Below are positions 1-7,227 of a stretch of DNA of 9,015 nt, piece after piece. The first letter of the stretch is position 1. Each line of letters starts with the position of its first letter. Made by a program: the position numbers and the translations under genes. The DNA comes from Burkholderiales bacterium UBA954 (lineage in GTDB: Bacteria; Pseudomonadota; Gammaproteobacteria; Burkholderiales; Burkholderiaceae_A), in the NCBI GenBank assembly GCA_002293155.1, contig DBCQ01000056.1:9916-18930 (forward strand). The letters run 5' to 3'. Below the pieces are notes generated by a model, which saw only the letters and a list, made by a program, of their open reading frames with translations, was not told where the DNA came from and searched no databases.

Positions 1-11
1 GGTGTTTTGAA

Positions 12-788
12 ATGAACAACATGGCATCGACAGCTCAATCAACAATCATGGCCCGTCTCGGTGTCGCGCTCTCACTGCTTGCAAGGCTGGGTCTTCTGGG
101 CCTTGTTGCATTGAATGTGGGGTGTGCGAGTCTGCCTGCCGGCCATGTTGAAGATCAACGTGATCCCTGGGAGCGTTACAACCGAGCCATGTTTGAATTC
201 AACGATAACGTTGATCGCGCTGTAGTAAAGCCCGTGGCCGAGGCCTATCGCGATTACGTGCCAGAACTGTTTCAGCGGGCCCTTAGAAATTTCTTTGGAA
301 ACCTTCGTGATATCACCACTGCACTTCATCATCTCTTGCAGGGTAAGCCCAGTGAGGCTGGCAATTCTGCGGCCCGGGTATTGATTAACACCACCATTGG
401 CATACTTGGCCTTGGTGACCCAGCAAGCAGTATGGGCCGGCCAAAGACATCAGAGGATTTCGGCCAGACCTTTGGCCGCTGGGGCAGCGAGCCCGGCCCC
501 TACTTCGTGATTCCAATTCTCGGGCCAAGCACGGTGCGCGATACGGTGGGCACGGTGCTCGACTTTAAACTCGACCCAATGGGCTCGGTGATCGAGGAGA
601 GCGCTGCACGAAATCTGGCCTATGGATTAATCGCAGTTGATCGCCGTAAAGATCTGCTCGATGCCCAGGATACGATCGAGGCCCTATCGTTTGATAAATA
701 CACAGGCGTTCGGGGTGCCTGGCTGGCGCGCCGACGCAGTCAGGTTTACGATGGCGATCCTCCCCCACGTCCCACGAAAGATGATTAG
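12..788 (+). CDS. mlaA: MlaA (VacJ) outer-membrane lipoprotein of the Mla phospholipid transport system
   Basis: MlaA removes mislocalised phospholipid from the outer leaflet of the outer membrane and passes it to MlaC for return to the inner membrane. The 258-residue product has an N-terminal hydrophobic signal (about residues 14-34) and a candidate lipidated Cys38. It then has the full MlaA domain: DPWERYNRAMFEFN (51-64), KPVAEAY (73-79), NFFGNL (93-98), LLQG (108-111), DFGQTFGRWG (149-158), GPYFVIPILGPS (162-173). The lipobox is atypical (LNVGC, Asn at -3). No Shine-Dalgarno is clear for ATG 12. Met4 (21) and Met13 (48) are alternative starts, and Met13 would give a signal peptide of ordinary length. 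Only 11 bases precede the gene; a TGA at 8-10 could be the stop of the expected upstream mlaD, but this cannot be shown. The stop is 2 bases before mlaC. Confidence 0.95.
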   Translation: MNNMASTAQSTIMARLGVALSLLARLGLLGLVALNVGCASLPAGHVEDQRDPWERYNRAMFEFNDNVDRAVVKPVAEAYRDYVPELFQRALRNFFGNLRDITTALHHLLQGKPSEAGNSAARVLINTTIGILGLGDPASSMGRPKTSEDFGQTFGRWGSEPGPYFVIPILGPSTVRDTVGTVLDFKLDPMGSVIEESAARNLAYGLIAVDRRKDLLDAQDTIEALSFDKYTGVRGAWLARRRSQVYDGDPPPRPTKDD

Positions 789-790
789 CA

Positions 791-1468
791 ATGCCCTGCT
801 TGACCCTGCTTCATAAACCCACTAAAACCTTTGCGCAGGCTATCTTCAGCCTTGCTTTAGTGTTCTCTCTACCCTGCCTCACACCCTTGGCCAATGCGCA
901 GAGCGCACCAGACCAGTTGATACTAAATATCTCGCAAGGCGTACTCGATGAGATTAAGGCCGACCGCAGCGTGCAGTCTGGTGATATCAATCGGCTCAAT
1001 AATCTGGTCGATAAACGCGTCATGCCCCACGTTAATTTCCAGCGGATGACTGCACTCTCGGTTGGGCGTAACTGGCGCTCTGCCAGCCCAGAGCAGCAGA
1101 AGATTCTGATGGCTGAATTCCGAAGGCTTTTACTGCTCACTTATGCAGATGCGGTACGTCAGGTCACCGACACCCAGATCCAGGTCCGGCCCATGCGTTC
1201 AAAGCCTGAGGATACTGAGGTGATTGTCCGCACCCAGGTGCTGCGTCCGGGCAAAGAGGCGATTCAGCTCGACTATCGTTTGGAAAAAGCAGACGGCAGC
1301 TGGAAGATTTTCGATCTTAATATTCTTGGCCTCTGGCTAGTCGAGCACTATCGCAACCAGTTTCAGCAGGTAGTGGGGGCCAGTGGCATTGATGGATTGA
1401 TCCGTGCCCTACAAGATAAAAACCAGAGTCTTGCGGCGAGTGCAGGCGCAAAGCGCGCCGCAAATTAG
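791..1468 (+). CDS. mlaC: MlaC periplasmic phospholipid-binding protein (Tol_Tol_Ttg2 family)
   Basis: MlaC shuttles phospholipid across the periplasm between MlaA in the outer membrane and the MlaFEDB ABC complex in the inner membrane. The 225-residue product starts with a Sec signal: a basic stretch around K9-K12, a hydrophobic core at about 14-33, and an A34-N-A36 cleavage site, giving a mature protein from Gln37. The mature part shows family landmarks: the N-terminal helices (PDQLILNISQGVLDEI), VMPHVNF, LSVGRNWRSASPEQQ, FRRLLLLTYADA, and near the end W-K-I-F-D-L-N followed by LVEHYRNQF. The start is 2 bases after the mlaA stop, and the mlaB start codon follows the mlaC stop directly, so translation is probably coupled through mlaACB. 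Length is normal for the family. Confidence 0.95.
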   Translation: MPCLTLLHKPTKTFAQAIFSLALVFSLPCLTPLANAQSAPDQLILNISQGVLDEIKADRSVQSGDINRLNNLVDKRVMPHVNFQRMTALSVGRNWRSASPEQQKILMAEFRRLLLLTYADAVRQVTDTQIQVRPMRSKPEDTEVIVRTQVLRPGKEAIQLDYRLEKADGSWKIFDLNILGLWLVEHYRNQFQQVVGASGIDGLIRALQDKNQSLAASAGAKRAAN

Positions 1469-1810
1469 ATGCACGACCATCTGATTCATCTTGGATTTTC
1501 TGAGCGGGTCGCTCTGGCAAATGCCAGCGCGGAGCTTGCCCGCCATCGCACGACACTTCGTGAGCAGGCCGCGTTGTTAAGACAGTCCGGCCGCAATAGC
1601 GAGCAGCGCACCGGCGTGATTGCAGATCTGCGGGCCCTGAAGGAAGTGGATACATCAGCCCTTGCTGTGATTCTGCATCTTGACCGCGAGGTGCGCGCCC
1701 AGTTTAAGCAGCCGATGCGTATTCAGGGGGCGCCTGCAAATCTGCTGTCCTTAGCAAGGCTTAGCTCGCTTGCCGATGTCTTATGCTGGGAAGATGCAGC
1801 CACCCATTAG
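1469..1810 (+). CDS. mlaB: MlaB-like STAS-domain subunit of the Mla ABC transporter
   Basis: MlaB is a cytoplasmic STAS protein that binds the MlaF ATPase and stabilises the MlaFEDB complex. This 113-residue product carries the STAS landmarks: VALANASAEL (14-23), VIADLRALKEVDTSALAVILH (50-70, with the D61-T62-S63 loop where the conserved Ser/Thr sits), QGAPANL (86-92) and a C-terminal LADVL helix. The ATG is fused to the preceding mlaC stop (TAGATG). The segment between the first helix and the VIADL strand is about ten residues longer and more charged (RHRTTLREQ, RQSGRNSEQR) than in MlaB proteins I know. The 3' end overlaps the start region of the ABC ATPase gene. The family call rests on both sequence and position after mlaC. 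Confidence 0.88.
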   Translation: MHDHLIHLGFSERVALANASAELARHRTTLREQAALLRQSGRNSEQRTGVIADLRALKEVDTSALAVILHLDREVRAQFKQPMRIQGAPANLLSLARLSSLADVLCWEDAATH

Positions 1811-2594
1811 CCCCGTTCAGTCCGGGGTAATCGCGAACTCCGATGCCCTTGCCGTCCAGGTCGATCATATTTCTAAGGTCTACACCTCAAGGCGCGGTGA
1901 TGTCTGCGCGCTATCAGACATCAGCCTAAGGGTTGCACAGGGCGAATTCCTTGGGCTTTTGGGTCCCAATGGCGCGGGCAAAACCACGCTTATCCAGATT
2001 CTTGCGGGCCTTGTGCGCCCCACGGCGGGTGAGGCTAGGGTCCTCGGTTGGAACGTTTCGACCCAGTCCATCAATTCCAAACGCTGCCTTGGTGTGGTTC
2101 CCCAGGAGCTTGTCTTTGATCCGTTTTTCACGGTTCGCGAAACCCTGCGCATTCAATCGGGATACTTTGGCCTTACGCGTAATGATGCGTGGATTGATGA
2201 GCTTCTCCACAATCTTGGTCTGACCGATCGGGCCGATACCAATATGCGTGCGCTATCAGGAGGCATGAAGCGTCGGGTCCTGGTCGCCCAGGCTCTGGTG
2301 CATCGGCCGCCCGTGATTGTTCTTGATGAGCCCACGGCGGGTGTTGATGTTGAACTTCGACAAAGCCTCTGGGCCTTTATCCGTAGGCTCAATCAGGCAG
2401 GTCATACCGTCATCCTCACGACCCACTACCTCGAAGAGGCAGAATCTATGTGCGAGCGAATCGTGCTCTTAAAGTCGGGCCGCGTGCTGGCCGATGAGCG
2501 GACATCTGAGCTGCTACGGCATTCAGAAGACAGCCTTGAGACCGTGTTTCTTCGCATGCTCCACCAACCGGCTGAGCCCACGCCGCTACAATAG
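1776..2594 (+). CDS. ABC-2 type transporter ATP-binding protein, YadG-like
   Basis: This is a cytoplasmic nucleotide-binding subunit of an ABC-2 type exporter, closest by motif to the YadG/YadH group; the substrate is unknown. Numbered from ATG 1776 (272 residues), it has Walker A GPNGAGKT (63-70, Lys69), Q-loop Gln110 (VVPQE), signature LSGGMKRR (160-167), Walker B VIVLDEP with Asp184-Glu185, a TAGVD D-loop and switch His217 (TTHYLEEAE). All catalytic motifs are intact. The usual C-terminal LExVFLRM motif is present, so it does not look truncated. Start choice is uncertain: TTG 1770, ATG 1776 and ATG 1794 are in frame, all overlap mlaB, and none has a well-spaced Shine-Dalgarno. The ABC core begins around LAVQVDHISKVY. 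The permease gene that normally follows is absent. It is distinct from MlaF, which is expected upstream. Confidence 0.92.
   Translation: MSYAGKMQPPISPVQSGVIANSDALAVQVDHISKVYTSRRGDVCALSDISLRVAQGEFLGLLGPNGAGKTTLIQILAGLVRPTAGEARVLGWNVSTQSINSKRCLGVVPQELVFDPFFTVRETLRIQSGYFGLTRNDAWIDELLHNLGLTDRADTNMRALSGGMKRRVLVAQALVHRPPVIVLDEPTAGVDVELRQSLWAFIRRLNQAGHTVILTTHYLEEAESMCERIVLLKSGRVLADERTSELLRHSEDSLETVFLRMLHQPAEPTPLQ
2587..2592 (+). promoter_or_regulatory. Possible -10 element (TACAAT) directly upstream of ibaG
   Basis: TACAAT matches the sigma-70 -10 consensus at five of six positions. It lies at the very end of the ABC ATPase gene and would place the transcription start at or beside the ibaG ATG at 2599, giving a nearly leaderless mRNA. 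I see no -35 hexamer at 16-18 bases spacing and no extended -10, so this may be a chance match. Confidence 0.2.
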
Positions 2595-2598
2595 GGCC

Positions 2599-2841
2599 AT
2601 GGTTACCCCCGAAGCACTCCAGGGCTACATTGCCCAAGGCCTCAGTTGCGAACATCTCCAGGTTGATGGCGATGGCCATCATTTCGAGGCCGTCATTGTC
2701 TGCGCTGAATTTGAAGGCAAGCGGCCTATTGCGCGACATCAGATGGTGTACGCCGTGCTTGGCGATCGAATGAAAGCCGAGATCCATGCCTTGTCGATGA
2801 AAACATTAACGCCGATCGAGTGGGCCGCGAGCAAATCGTAG
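2599..2841 (+). CDS. ibaG: IbaG, BolA-family Fe-S/glutaredoxin partner protein
   Basis: IbaG is a small cytoplasmic BolA-family protein that pairs with monothiol glutaredoxins to bind a [2Fe-2S] cluster; it is linked to acid stress and iron-sulfur trafficking. The 80-residue product matches the family along its full length: [18 protein letters not shown] (14-31), [14 protein letters not shown] (38-51) and [15 protein letters not shown] (61-75). His63 is the invariant BolA histidine, and His27/His28 lie in the loop that can supply a second ligand. The frame is open upstream to 2494, but ATG 2599 is the right start because similarity begins at MVTPEAL and the longer form would run into the ABC ATPase. 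An AGGG at 2593-2596 lies only 2 bases before the ATG, which is close for a ribosome binding site. Placement just before murA is conserved in E. coli. Confidence 0.93.
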   Translation: MVTPEALQGYIAQGLSCEHLQVDGDGHHFEAVIVCAEFEGKRPIARHQMVYAVLGDRMKAEIHALSMKTLTPIEWAASKS

Positions 2842-2860
2842 GCCGTCAGTCAATCGATGT

Positions 2861-2873
2861 TGGGCAGAGCCCA
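2861..2873 (+). other. Small inverted repeat before murA
   Basis: TGGGC-AGA-GCCCA forms a perfect 5-bp stem with a 3-base loop in the 46-base ibaG-murA gap, ending 14 bases before the murA ATG. No T-tract follows on either strand, so it is not an intrinsic terminator. It could affect ribosome access to murA, which has only a poor Shine-Dalgarno, or mean nothing. Confidence 0.2.
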
Positions 2874-2887
2874 GAAAACTTATCCCG

Positions 2888-4177
2888 ATGGATCGTTTCA
2901 GAATTTTAGGCGGTGCACCGCTTAGCGGCGAGGTGAGAATCTCCGGCGCAAAGAATGCCGCCCTACCGATACTCTGCGCATCTCTTTTAACATCAGAGCC
3001 TCTGGTGTTATCGAATATCCCGCGCCTGCGTGATGTCAGCACCATGAAAAAGTTATTGGTTCAGATGGGCTCGCGTATTGAGTTGACAGAGACCCAGTCG
3101 GACGGCCAAGAGACCTGGGCACTCACCTCAGACGCCATGACACACCTTCAGGCGCCCTACGAGCTTGTCAAAACCATGCGCGCTTCGGTTCTGGTGCTGG
3201 GCCCAATGCTTGCGCGTTTTGGTGAGGCGCTCGTGAGCCTTCCGGGTGGTTGTGCGATTGGTCAGCGGCCTGTCGATCAACACATTAAAGGTTTGGCCGC
3301 CATGGGCGCCGACATTCAGATCGAGCATGGCTACATTAAGGCGCAGGCAAAGCGGTTACGCGGCGCAAGAATCGTGACGGATATGGTGACGGTGACAGGC
3401 ACCGAGAACCTTATGATGGCCGCCGTTTTGGCAGAGGGCACAACTGTCTTAGATAACGCTGCGCGTGAGCCGGAGGTCGTTGATCTTGCCAATTGTCTAA
3501 TCGCCATGGGCGCTCGTATTGAGGGGGCAGGAAGCGATCGAATTGTGATTCATGGCGTAGACCGGCTGCATGGCGCGCGCTATCCCGTGATGGCCGATCG
3601 AATTGAGGCGGGCACCTTTATCTGCGCAGTCGCTGCCACGGGTGGTGATGTCCTGGTGAGGCAGGCCAACTCCGCCATGATGGGCGCAACGCTTGAAAAA
3701 CTCCGTGAGTCGGGCGTTTCATTTTCAGAGTCCCCCGAGGGTATTCGTGTAACCCAAGCTCAGCGCCCCAAGGCCTTTAACTTTCGCACAGCGCCTTTCC
3801 CGGGCCTAGCTACTGATATGCAGGCCCAGTTAATGGCAGTTGCCGCAATTGGCCAGGGAACCAGCATCATTACCGAGACGATTTTTGAGAATCGTTTTAT
3901 GCATGTCCAAGAGTTACGCCGACTTGGCGCCGAGATCGAGGTCGATGGTCACACGGCGGTCGTCAAGGGCGTTGCCGCCCTCTCGGGCGCCAGAGTGATG
4001 GCCACGGATCTGCGGGCCTCCGCGGGCCTTGTCATCGCGGGCCTCGTAGCGGAAGGGGAAACCGAGATCGATCGCATTTATCATCTAGATCGCGGCTACG
4101 ATCGTATGGAAGAAAAACTCCGCGGGATTGGCGCCCGTGTTACCCGCCTGACTGGTGATCAAGAGACCCCAACATGA
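2888..4177 (+). CDS. murA: UDP-N-acetylglucosamine 1-carboxyvinyltransferase (MurA)
   Basis: MurA transfers enolpyruvate from PEP to the 3'-OH of UDP-GlcNAc, the first committed step of peptidoglycan synthesis, in the cytosol; it is the fosfomycin target. The 429-residue product has the normal length and the EPSP synthase-like fold sequence: [19 protein letters not shown] (9-27, catalytic Lys22), KTMRAS (95-100, Arg98) and the active-site loop [18 protein letters not shown] (118-135). Cys122 is the residue alkylated by fosfomycin, so the enzyme should be sensitive. Later landmarks are [15 protein letters not shown] and [11 protein letters not shown]. The start fits the family N-terminus (MDxFRIxGG). 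No strong Shine-Dalgarno is visible. The last four bases overlap the hisG start (ATGA), joining cell-wall and histidine genes in one transcript. Confidence 0.98.
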   Translation: MDRFRILGGAPLSGEVRISGAKNAALPILCASLLTSEPLVLSNIPRLRDVSTMKKLLVQMGSRIELTETQSDGQETWALTSDAMTHLQAPYELVKTMRASVLVLGPMLARFGEALVSLPGGCAIGQRPVDQHIKGLAAMGADIQIEHGYIKAQAKRLRGARIVTDMVTVTGTENLMMAAVLAEGTTVLDNAAREPEVVDLANCLIAMGARIEGAGSDRIVIHGVDRLHGARYPVMADRIEAGTFICAVAATGGDVLVRQANSAMMGATLEKLRESGVSFSESPEGIRVTQAQRPKAFNFRTAPFPGLATDMQAQLMAVAAIGQGTSIITETIFENRFMHVQELRRLGAEIEVDGHTAVVKGVAALSGARVMATDLRASAGLVIAGLVAEGETEIDRIYHLDRGYDRMEEKLRGIGARVTRLTGDQETPT

Positions 4178-4821
4178 TGACGTTTGCCCTCTCGAAGGGA
4201 CGAATTTTTGAAGAAGCGCTACCCCTTTTAAAGTCGGTTGGCGTAACGCCGCTTGAGTCACCCGACTCGTCTCGCAAATTAATTCTTGCAACCAATCGCG
4301 CTGACCTCAGGCTCTTGATTGTCCGGGCAAGCGATGTCCCAACCTATGTCCAGTACGGTGCCGCGGAGTTGGGGATTGCGGGCGCTGATGTCTTAGCCGA
4401 ACAGGGTGCCGAGGGCCTGGTGCTGCCCGTGGATCTCGGTATTGGGAAATGCCGCATGAGTGTCGCCGTCCCCAATGATCTTGATTACGAGCGGCTAATT
4501 CATCGTGGCGCCAGAATTCGGGTTGCAACTAAGTACGTGAAGACTGCCCGTGCCCACTTCGCTGAAAAAGGCGTCCATGTTGATTTAATAAAACTCTATG
4601 GCTCGATGGAACTCGCGCCCTTGGTGGGGCTCGCTGATGTCATCGTCGACCTGGTCTCAACGGGCGGCACGCTCAAGGCCAATGGATTAAAAGAGGTTGA
4701 AAAGATCTCTGAAATCTCAGCCCGCCTGATTGTGAATCAGGCCGCACTGAAGACACGCCCGCAGATGCTCAAGCCCCTGATGGAAACCTTTGCCCGAGCG
4801 GCACGAGAGAGGGCTGCGTGA
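4174..4821 (+). CDS. hisG: ATP phosphoribosyltransferase catalytic subunit, short form (HisG_S)
   Basis: HisG condenses ATP and PRPP to phosphoribosyl-ATP, the first and feedback-controlled step of histidine synthesis. At 215 residues it is the short form, lacking the C-terminal ACT-like regulatory domain; this form works as an octamer with HisZ, which is not in the window and should be elsewhere in the genome. Visible motifs are [16 protein letters not shown] (4-19), the phosphate-binding region [20 protein letters not shown] with TLKANGL after it, and KLYGSM just before. Two ATGs stand in tandem (4174 and 4177). The first overlaps the murA stop as ATGA, so translation is probably coupled. 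With this overlap there is no room for a histidine leader peptide or attenuator directly before hisG. Confidence 0.97.
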   Translation: MMTFALSKGRIFEEALPLLKSVGVTPLESPDSSRKLILATNRADLRLLIVRASDVPTYVQYGAAELGIAGADVLAEQGAEGLVLPVDLGIGKCRMSVAVPNDLDYERLIHRGARIRVATKYVKTARAHFAEKGVHVDLIKLYGSMELAPLVGLADVIVDLVSTGGTLKANGLKEVEKISEISARLIVNQAALKTRPQMLKPLMETFARAARERAA

Positions 4822-6131
4822 CAGCAGCTGTTCGCATTCGCAGGCTCTCGTCTGCGGAGCCTAATTTTCAAAAGGCCCTTACAGAGCTCTTGCGCTTCGA
4901 TCCCGCGCAAGATGAGGCGATTGGAAAAACAGTCAAAGAGATCATCGCGAATGTCCGTTCGCGTGGCGATGAGGCCTTACTGAAATACACCGCAGAGTTT
5001 GACCAGGTTCATCTCAGCGCTGCGAGCGGGCTTGAGATCTCTAAGGCGCAATTACAGCAGGCCTTGGACAGCCTGCCCGCTGATCAACACCGTGCGCTAG
5101 CTAAGGCCGCCGAGAGAATCCGTGAGTTTCACCTGCTTCAGAAACAAGCATCATGGGTCCATACCGATAGCGCAGGCAATCGATTGGGCCAACGCATTAC
5201 TGCTATCGATCGGGCGGGTCTCTACGTTCCTGGCGGCAAAGCAGCCTACCCCTCGTCGGTGCTGATGAACGCAATTCCCGCCAAGGTTGCAGGCGTTGAA
5301 GAGGTGGTGATGGTGGTTCCAACGCCGCAGGGCCTGCGTAACCCAATCGTATTGGCAGCCGCCTGCATTGCAGGAGTCGACCGTGTCTTCACAATTGGTG
5401 GCGCCCAGGCGGTTGCTGCCCTGGCCTATGGAACGGCCACGATTCCGTCTGTCGACAAAATTGTTGGGCCAGGTAATGCCTATGTTGCTGAGGCGAAGCG
5501 TCAGGTGTTTGGGCAGGTGGGCATCGACATGATCGCCGGCCCCTCCGAGATCTTAGTAATCTGCGATGGCAAGACACCCGCTGATTGGGTGGCGATGGAT
5601 CTGTTTTCTCAGGCTGAACACGATGAACTGGCCCAGGCAATTTTATTGACCCCAGATCCGCAATACATTGAAGCGGTGCAGGCGTCGATCAATCGTTTAA
5701 TCGAAGAGATGCCAAGGCAGGCGGTGATCCGTACCTCAATGGAAAATCGTGGCGCTTTAATACAGGTGAAAGATCTTGATGAGGCCTGCGCAATTGCCTC
5801 AATGATTGCTGCTGAACACCTCGAGATCTCAACCGATAACCCTGAACATTGGGCCGATAGAATTAAGCATGCGGGCGCGATTTTCATGGGTCGTTATGCA
5901 TCCGAGTCCTTGGGCGATTATTGCGCGGGCCCCAATCACGTCTTGCCAACGATGCGCACGGCACGGTTCTCATCGCCGCTTGGTGTCTACGATTTTCAGA
6001 AACGCACGAGCATGATCGAGATCAGTGAATCGGGGGCCCAGGCTTTAGGGCAGATCGCGTCAACCCTTGCCCACGGCGAGCAGCTCACCGCCCACGCCCG
6101 CGCGGCTGAGCTGCGGCTAAAGACGCCCTAA
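4818..6131 (+). CDS. hisD: Histidinol dehydrogenase
   Basis: HisD catalyses the last two steps of histidine synthesis, the zinc-dependent, NAD-dependent four-electron oxidation of L-histidinol to L-histidine. The 437-residue product is full length. Signature stretches include [20 protein letters not shown] (131-150), [14 protein letters not shown] (215-228), [14 protein letters not shown] (235-248) and SQAEHDE (264-270). Predicted catalytic and metal residues by comparison with the E. coli enzyme are Gln265, His268, Glu333, His334, Asp367 (GDYCAGPNH) and His426 (LTAHARAA). The start is GTG 4818, overlapping the hisG stop as GTGA. An ATG-start alternative would lose conserved N-terminal sequence. 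The 3' end overlaps the inverted hisC by 15 bases in convergent orientation. Confidence 0.98.
   Translation: MTAAVRIRRLSSAEPNFQKALTELLRFDPAQDEAIGKTVKEIIANVRSRGDEALLKYTAEFDQVHLSAASGLEISKAQLQQALDSLPADQHRALAKAAERIREFHLLQKQASWVHTDSAGNRLGQRITAIDRAGLYVPGGKAAYPSSVLMNAIPAKVAGVEEVVMVVPTPQGLRNPIVLAAACIAGVDRVFTIGGAQAVAALAYGTATIPSVDKIVGPGNAYVAEAKRQVFGQVGIDMIAGPSEILVICDGKTPADWVAMDLFSQAEHDELAQAILLTPDPQYIEAVQASINRLIEEMPRQAVIRTSMENRGALIQVKDLDEACAIASMIAAEHLEISTDNPEHWADRIKHAGAIFMGRYASESLGDYCAGPNHVLPTMRTARFSSPLGVYDFQKRTSMIEISESGAQALGQIASTLAHGEQLTAHARAAELRLKTP
6080..6114. other. Inverted repeat at the convergent hisD/hisC ends
   Basis: GCAGCTCA (6080-6087) and TGAGCTGC (6107-6114) form a perfect 8-bp stem with a 19-base G+C-rich loop. 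The repeat lies inside the last hisD codons and starts two bases after the hisC stop on the - strand. No T-run follows directly on either strand; the nearest on the + strand starts about 20 bases later at 6134. It is a weak candidate for a bidirectional or factor-assisted terminator, and could be chance in coding sequence. Confidence 0.25.
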
Positions 6132-7193
6132 GATCTTTTTCAGCGCTGCGATGAGTGCATCAACCTGCGCATCGCTGCCAACAGTAATTCTCAAATGCTG
6201 CTCGATTCTCGGCTTCGCAAAGTGCCGCACCAGAATCTTCTGCTCCCTTAACTGCTCAGCCAATCGGGAGCCTTCAGCGCTGGGGTGGCTCGCAAATACA
6301 AAATTAGCCTGCGATGGAATCACTTCAAATCCCAGGCCTTCAAGCCCGCGCACGAGCTTTGCGCGCGAGGCCATGACGCGCCCGCGATTTGTCTCAAACC
6401 AATCATGGTCTTCAATGGCTGCAGCCGCCGCAGCGCCTGCCAATCGATCAATGGGGTAGGAATTAAAGCTATTTTTAATTCGGTTCAGGCCATCGATTAG
6501 TGCCGTATCGCCAATTGCAAATCCCACACGAATTCCTGCGAGGGCGCGGGATTTAGAAAGCGACTGGGTTACAAGTAGATTTTTATACCGTAGCGTAAGT
6601 GGTACGCAGGATTGGGCGCCAAAATCAACATAAGCCTCATCCACCACGACCATCTGCGATGGATGGGACGCCAGGAAGGATTCAATCTCATCGCGCTCGA
6701 TCGCTCTACCAGTTGGTGCATTAGGGTTCGGAAAAATTACGGCACCACTCTCAGGCGGGACGTTTTTCAGATCAAAGGAGAAGTCAGTGCCAAGGGGGAT
6801 GGTCTGAAACCCCACGTTATAGAGCCGGCAATAGGTGGGATAAAAGCTGTAGGTGATATCGGGAAAGCAGAGGGCCCCGGTGTCGCCTGGGCCTTTATTT
6901 AATAGCCCCTGAAACACAAAGGCCAGTACCTCATCGGAGCCATTGCCCACAAAAACATGGTCGGCTGGAACGCCCCAGTAGCGGCCAATTGCTGCGCAGA
7001 GCTGTGTTGATTGAGGGTCGGGATAAAGCCGCAGCGTGTCCTGGTCCACCGCCCGAATCGCCGCGAAGGCCTTATCCGAGGGGGGGTAGGGGTTTTCATT
7101 GGTGTTGAGCTTAATTAGCCCATCAATCTTGGGCTGCTCTCCCGGGGTATAGGGAGTGAGCCCATGAACCACAGAACTCCAGAATTCACTCAT
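6117..7193 (-). CDS. hisC: Histidinol-phosphate aminotransferase, HisC1-type, inverted relative to the his operon
   Basis: HisC is a PLP enzyme that converts imidazole acetol phosphate and glutamate to histidinol phosphate. The 358-residue product has a complete class I/II aminotransferase fold sequence: [14 protein letters not shown] (26-39), [10 protein letters not shown] (83-92), [11 protein letters not shown] (153-163, with the PLP-contacting Asn), [11 protein letters not shown] (182-192, Asp185 to the pyridine N), [15 protein letters not shown] (211-225, Lys214 forming the Schiff base) and VRHF...LRITVG near the end. The N-terminus ([20 protein letters not shown]) and these motifs fit the HisC1 subfamily rather than the LDAMENP-type HisC I expect in Burkholderiales his operons. 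The gene is reversed between hisD and hisB; its 3' end overlaps hisD by 15 bases. No clear Shine-Dalgarno precedes the ATG. Base composition is not obviously foreign by eye. Aromatic amino acid transamination is a possible second role. Confidence 0.95.
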   Translation of the reverse strand: MSEFWSSVVHGLTPYTPGEQPKIDGLIKLNTNENPYPPSDKAFAAIRAVDQDTLRLYPDPQSTQLCAAIGRYWGVPADHVFVGNGSDEVLAFVFQGLLNKGPGDTGALCFPDITYSFYPTYCRLYNVGFQTIPLGTDFSFDLKNVPPESGAVIFPNPNAPTGRAIERDEIESFLASHPSQMVVVDEAYVDFGAQSCVPLTLRYKNLLVTQSLSKSRALAGIRVGFAIGDTALIDGLNRIKNSFNSYPIDRLAGAAAAAAIEDHDWFETNRGRVMASRAKLVRGLEGLGFEVIPSQANFVFASHPSAEGSRLAEQLREQKILVRHFAKPRIEQHLRITVGSDAQVDALIAALKKILGRL

Positions 7194-7215
7194 GGCGCGA
7201 ATGTATCATTGAGTC

Positions 7216-7222
7216 AAAGGAG
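7216..7222 (+). promoter_or_regulatory. Strong ribosome binding site for hisB (AAAGGAG)
   Basis: AAAGGAG lies five bases before the hisB ATG at 7228. It is the best Shine-Dalgarno sequence in the window. It fits a gene that cannot rely on translational coupling, since the hisC gene upstream is on the other strand. It also fixes the hisB start. Confidence 0.8.
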
Positions 7223-7227
7223 TCGTC

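Noticed and set aside
1..10. Possible last codons of mlaD ending at TGA 8-10
   Set aside because: Gene order makes this plausible, but ten bases are too few to support a call.
2494..2598. 35-codon N-terminal extension of ibaG
   Set aside because: It overlaps the ABC ATPase end in another frame and has no similarity to BolA proteins. The family N-terminus begins at ATG 2599.
3535..3606. Two copies of CGATCGAATTG about 60 bases apart in murA, and many CGATCG sites across the window
   Set aside because: The murA copies encode ordinary conserved residues (DRI), and GATC-rich composition looks general in this genome. There is no sign of a repeat array or origin.
6151..6902. Several + strand open frames of 71-102 codons across hisC
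   Set aside because: The - strand frame gives a full-length aminotransferase with all PLP motifs; the + strand frames are out-of-phase shadows with no recognisable product. They do not represent a remnant of the original + strand hisC.
7194..7217. TTGACT on the - strand upstream of hisC as a -35 element
   Set aside because: At the correct spacing the -10 position reads CATGAG and overlaps the hisC start codon; the nearest -10-like sequence is only six bases away, so no working promoter can be read.
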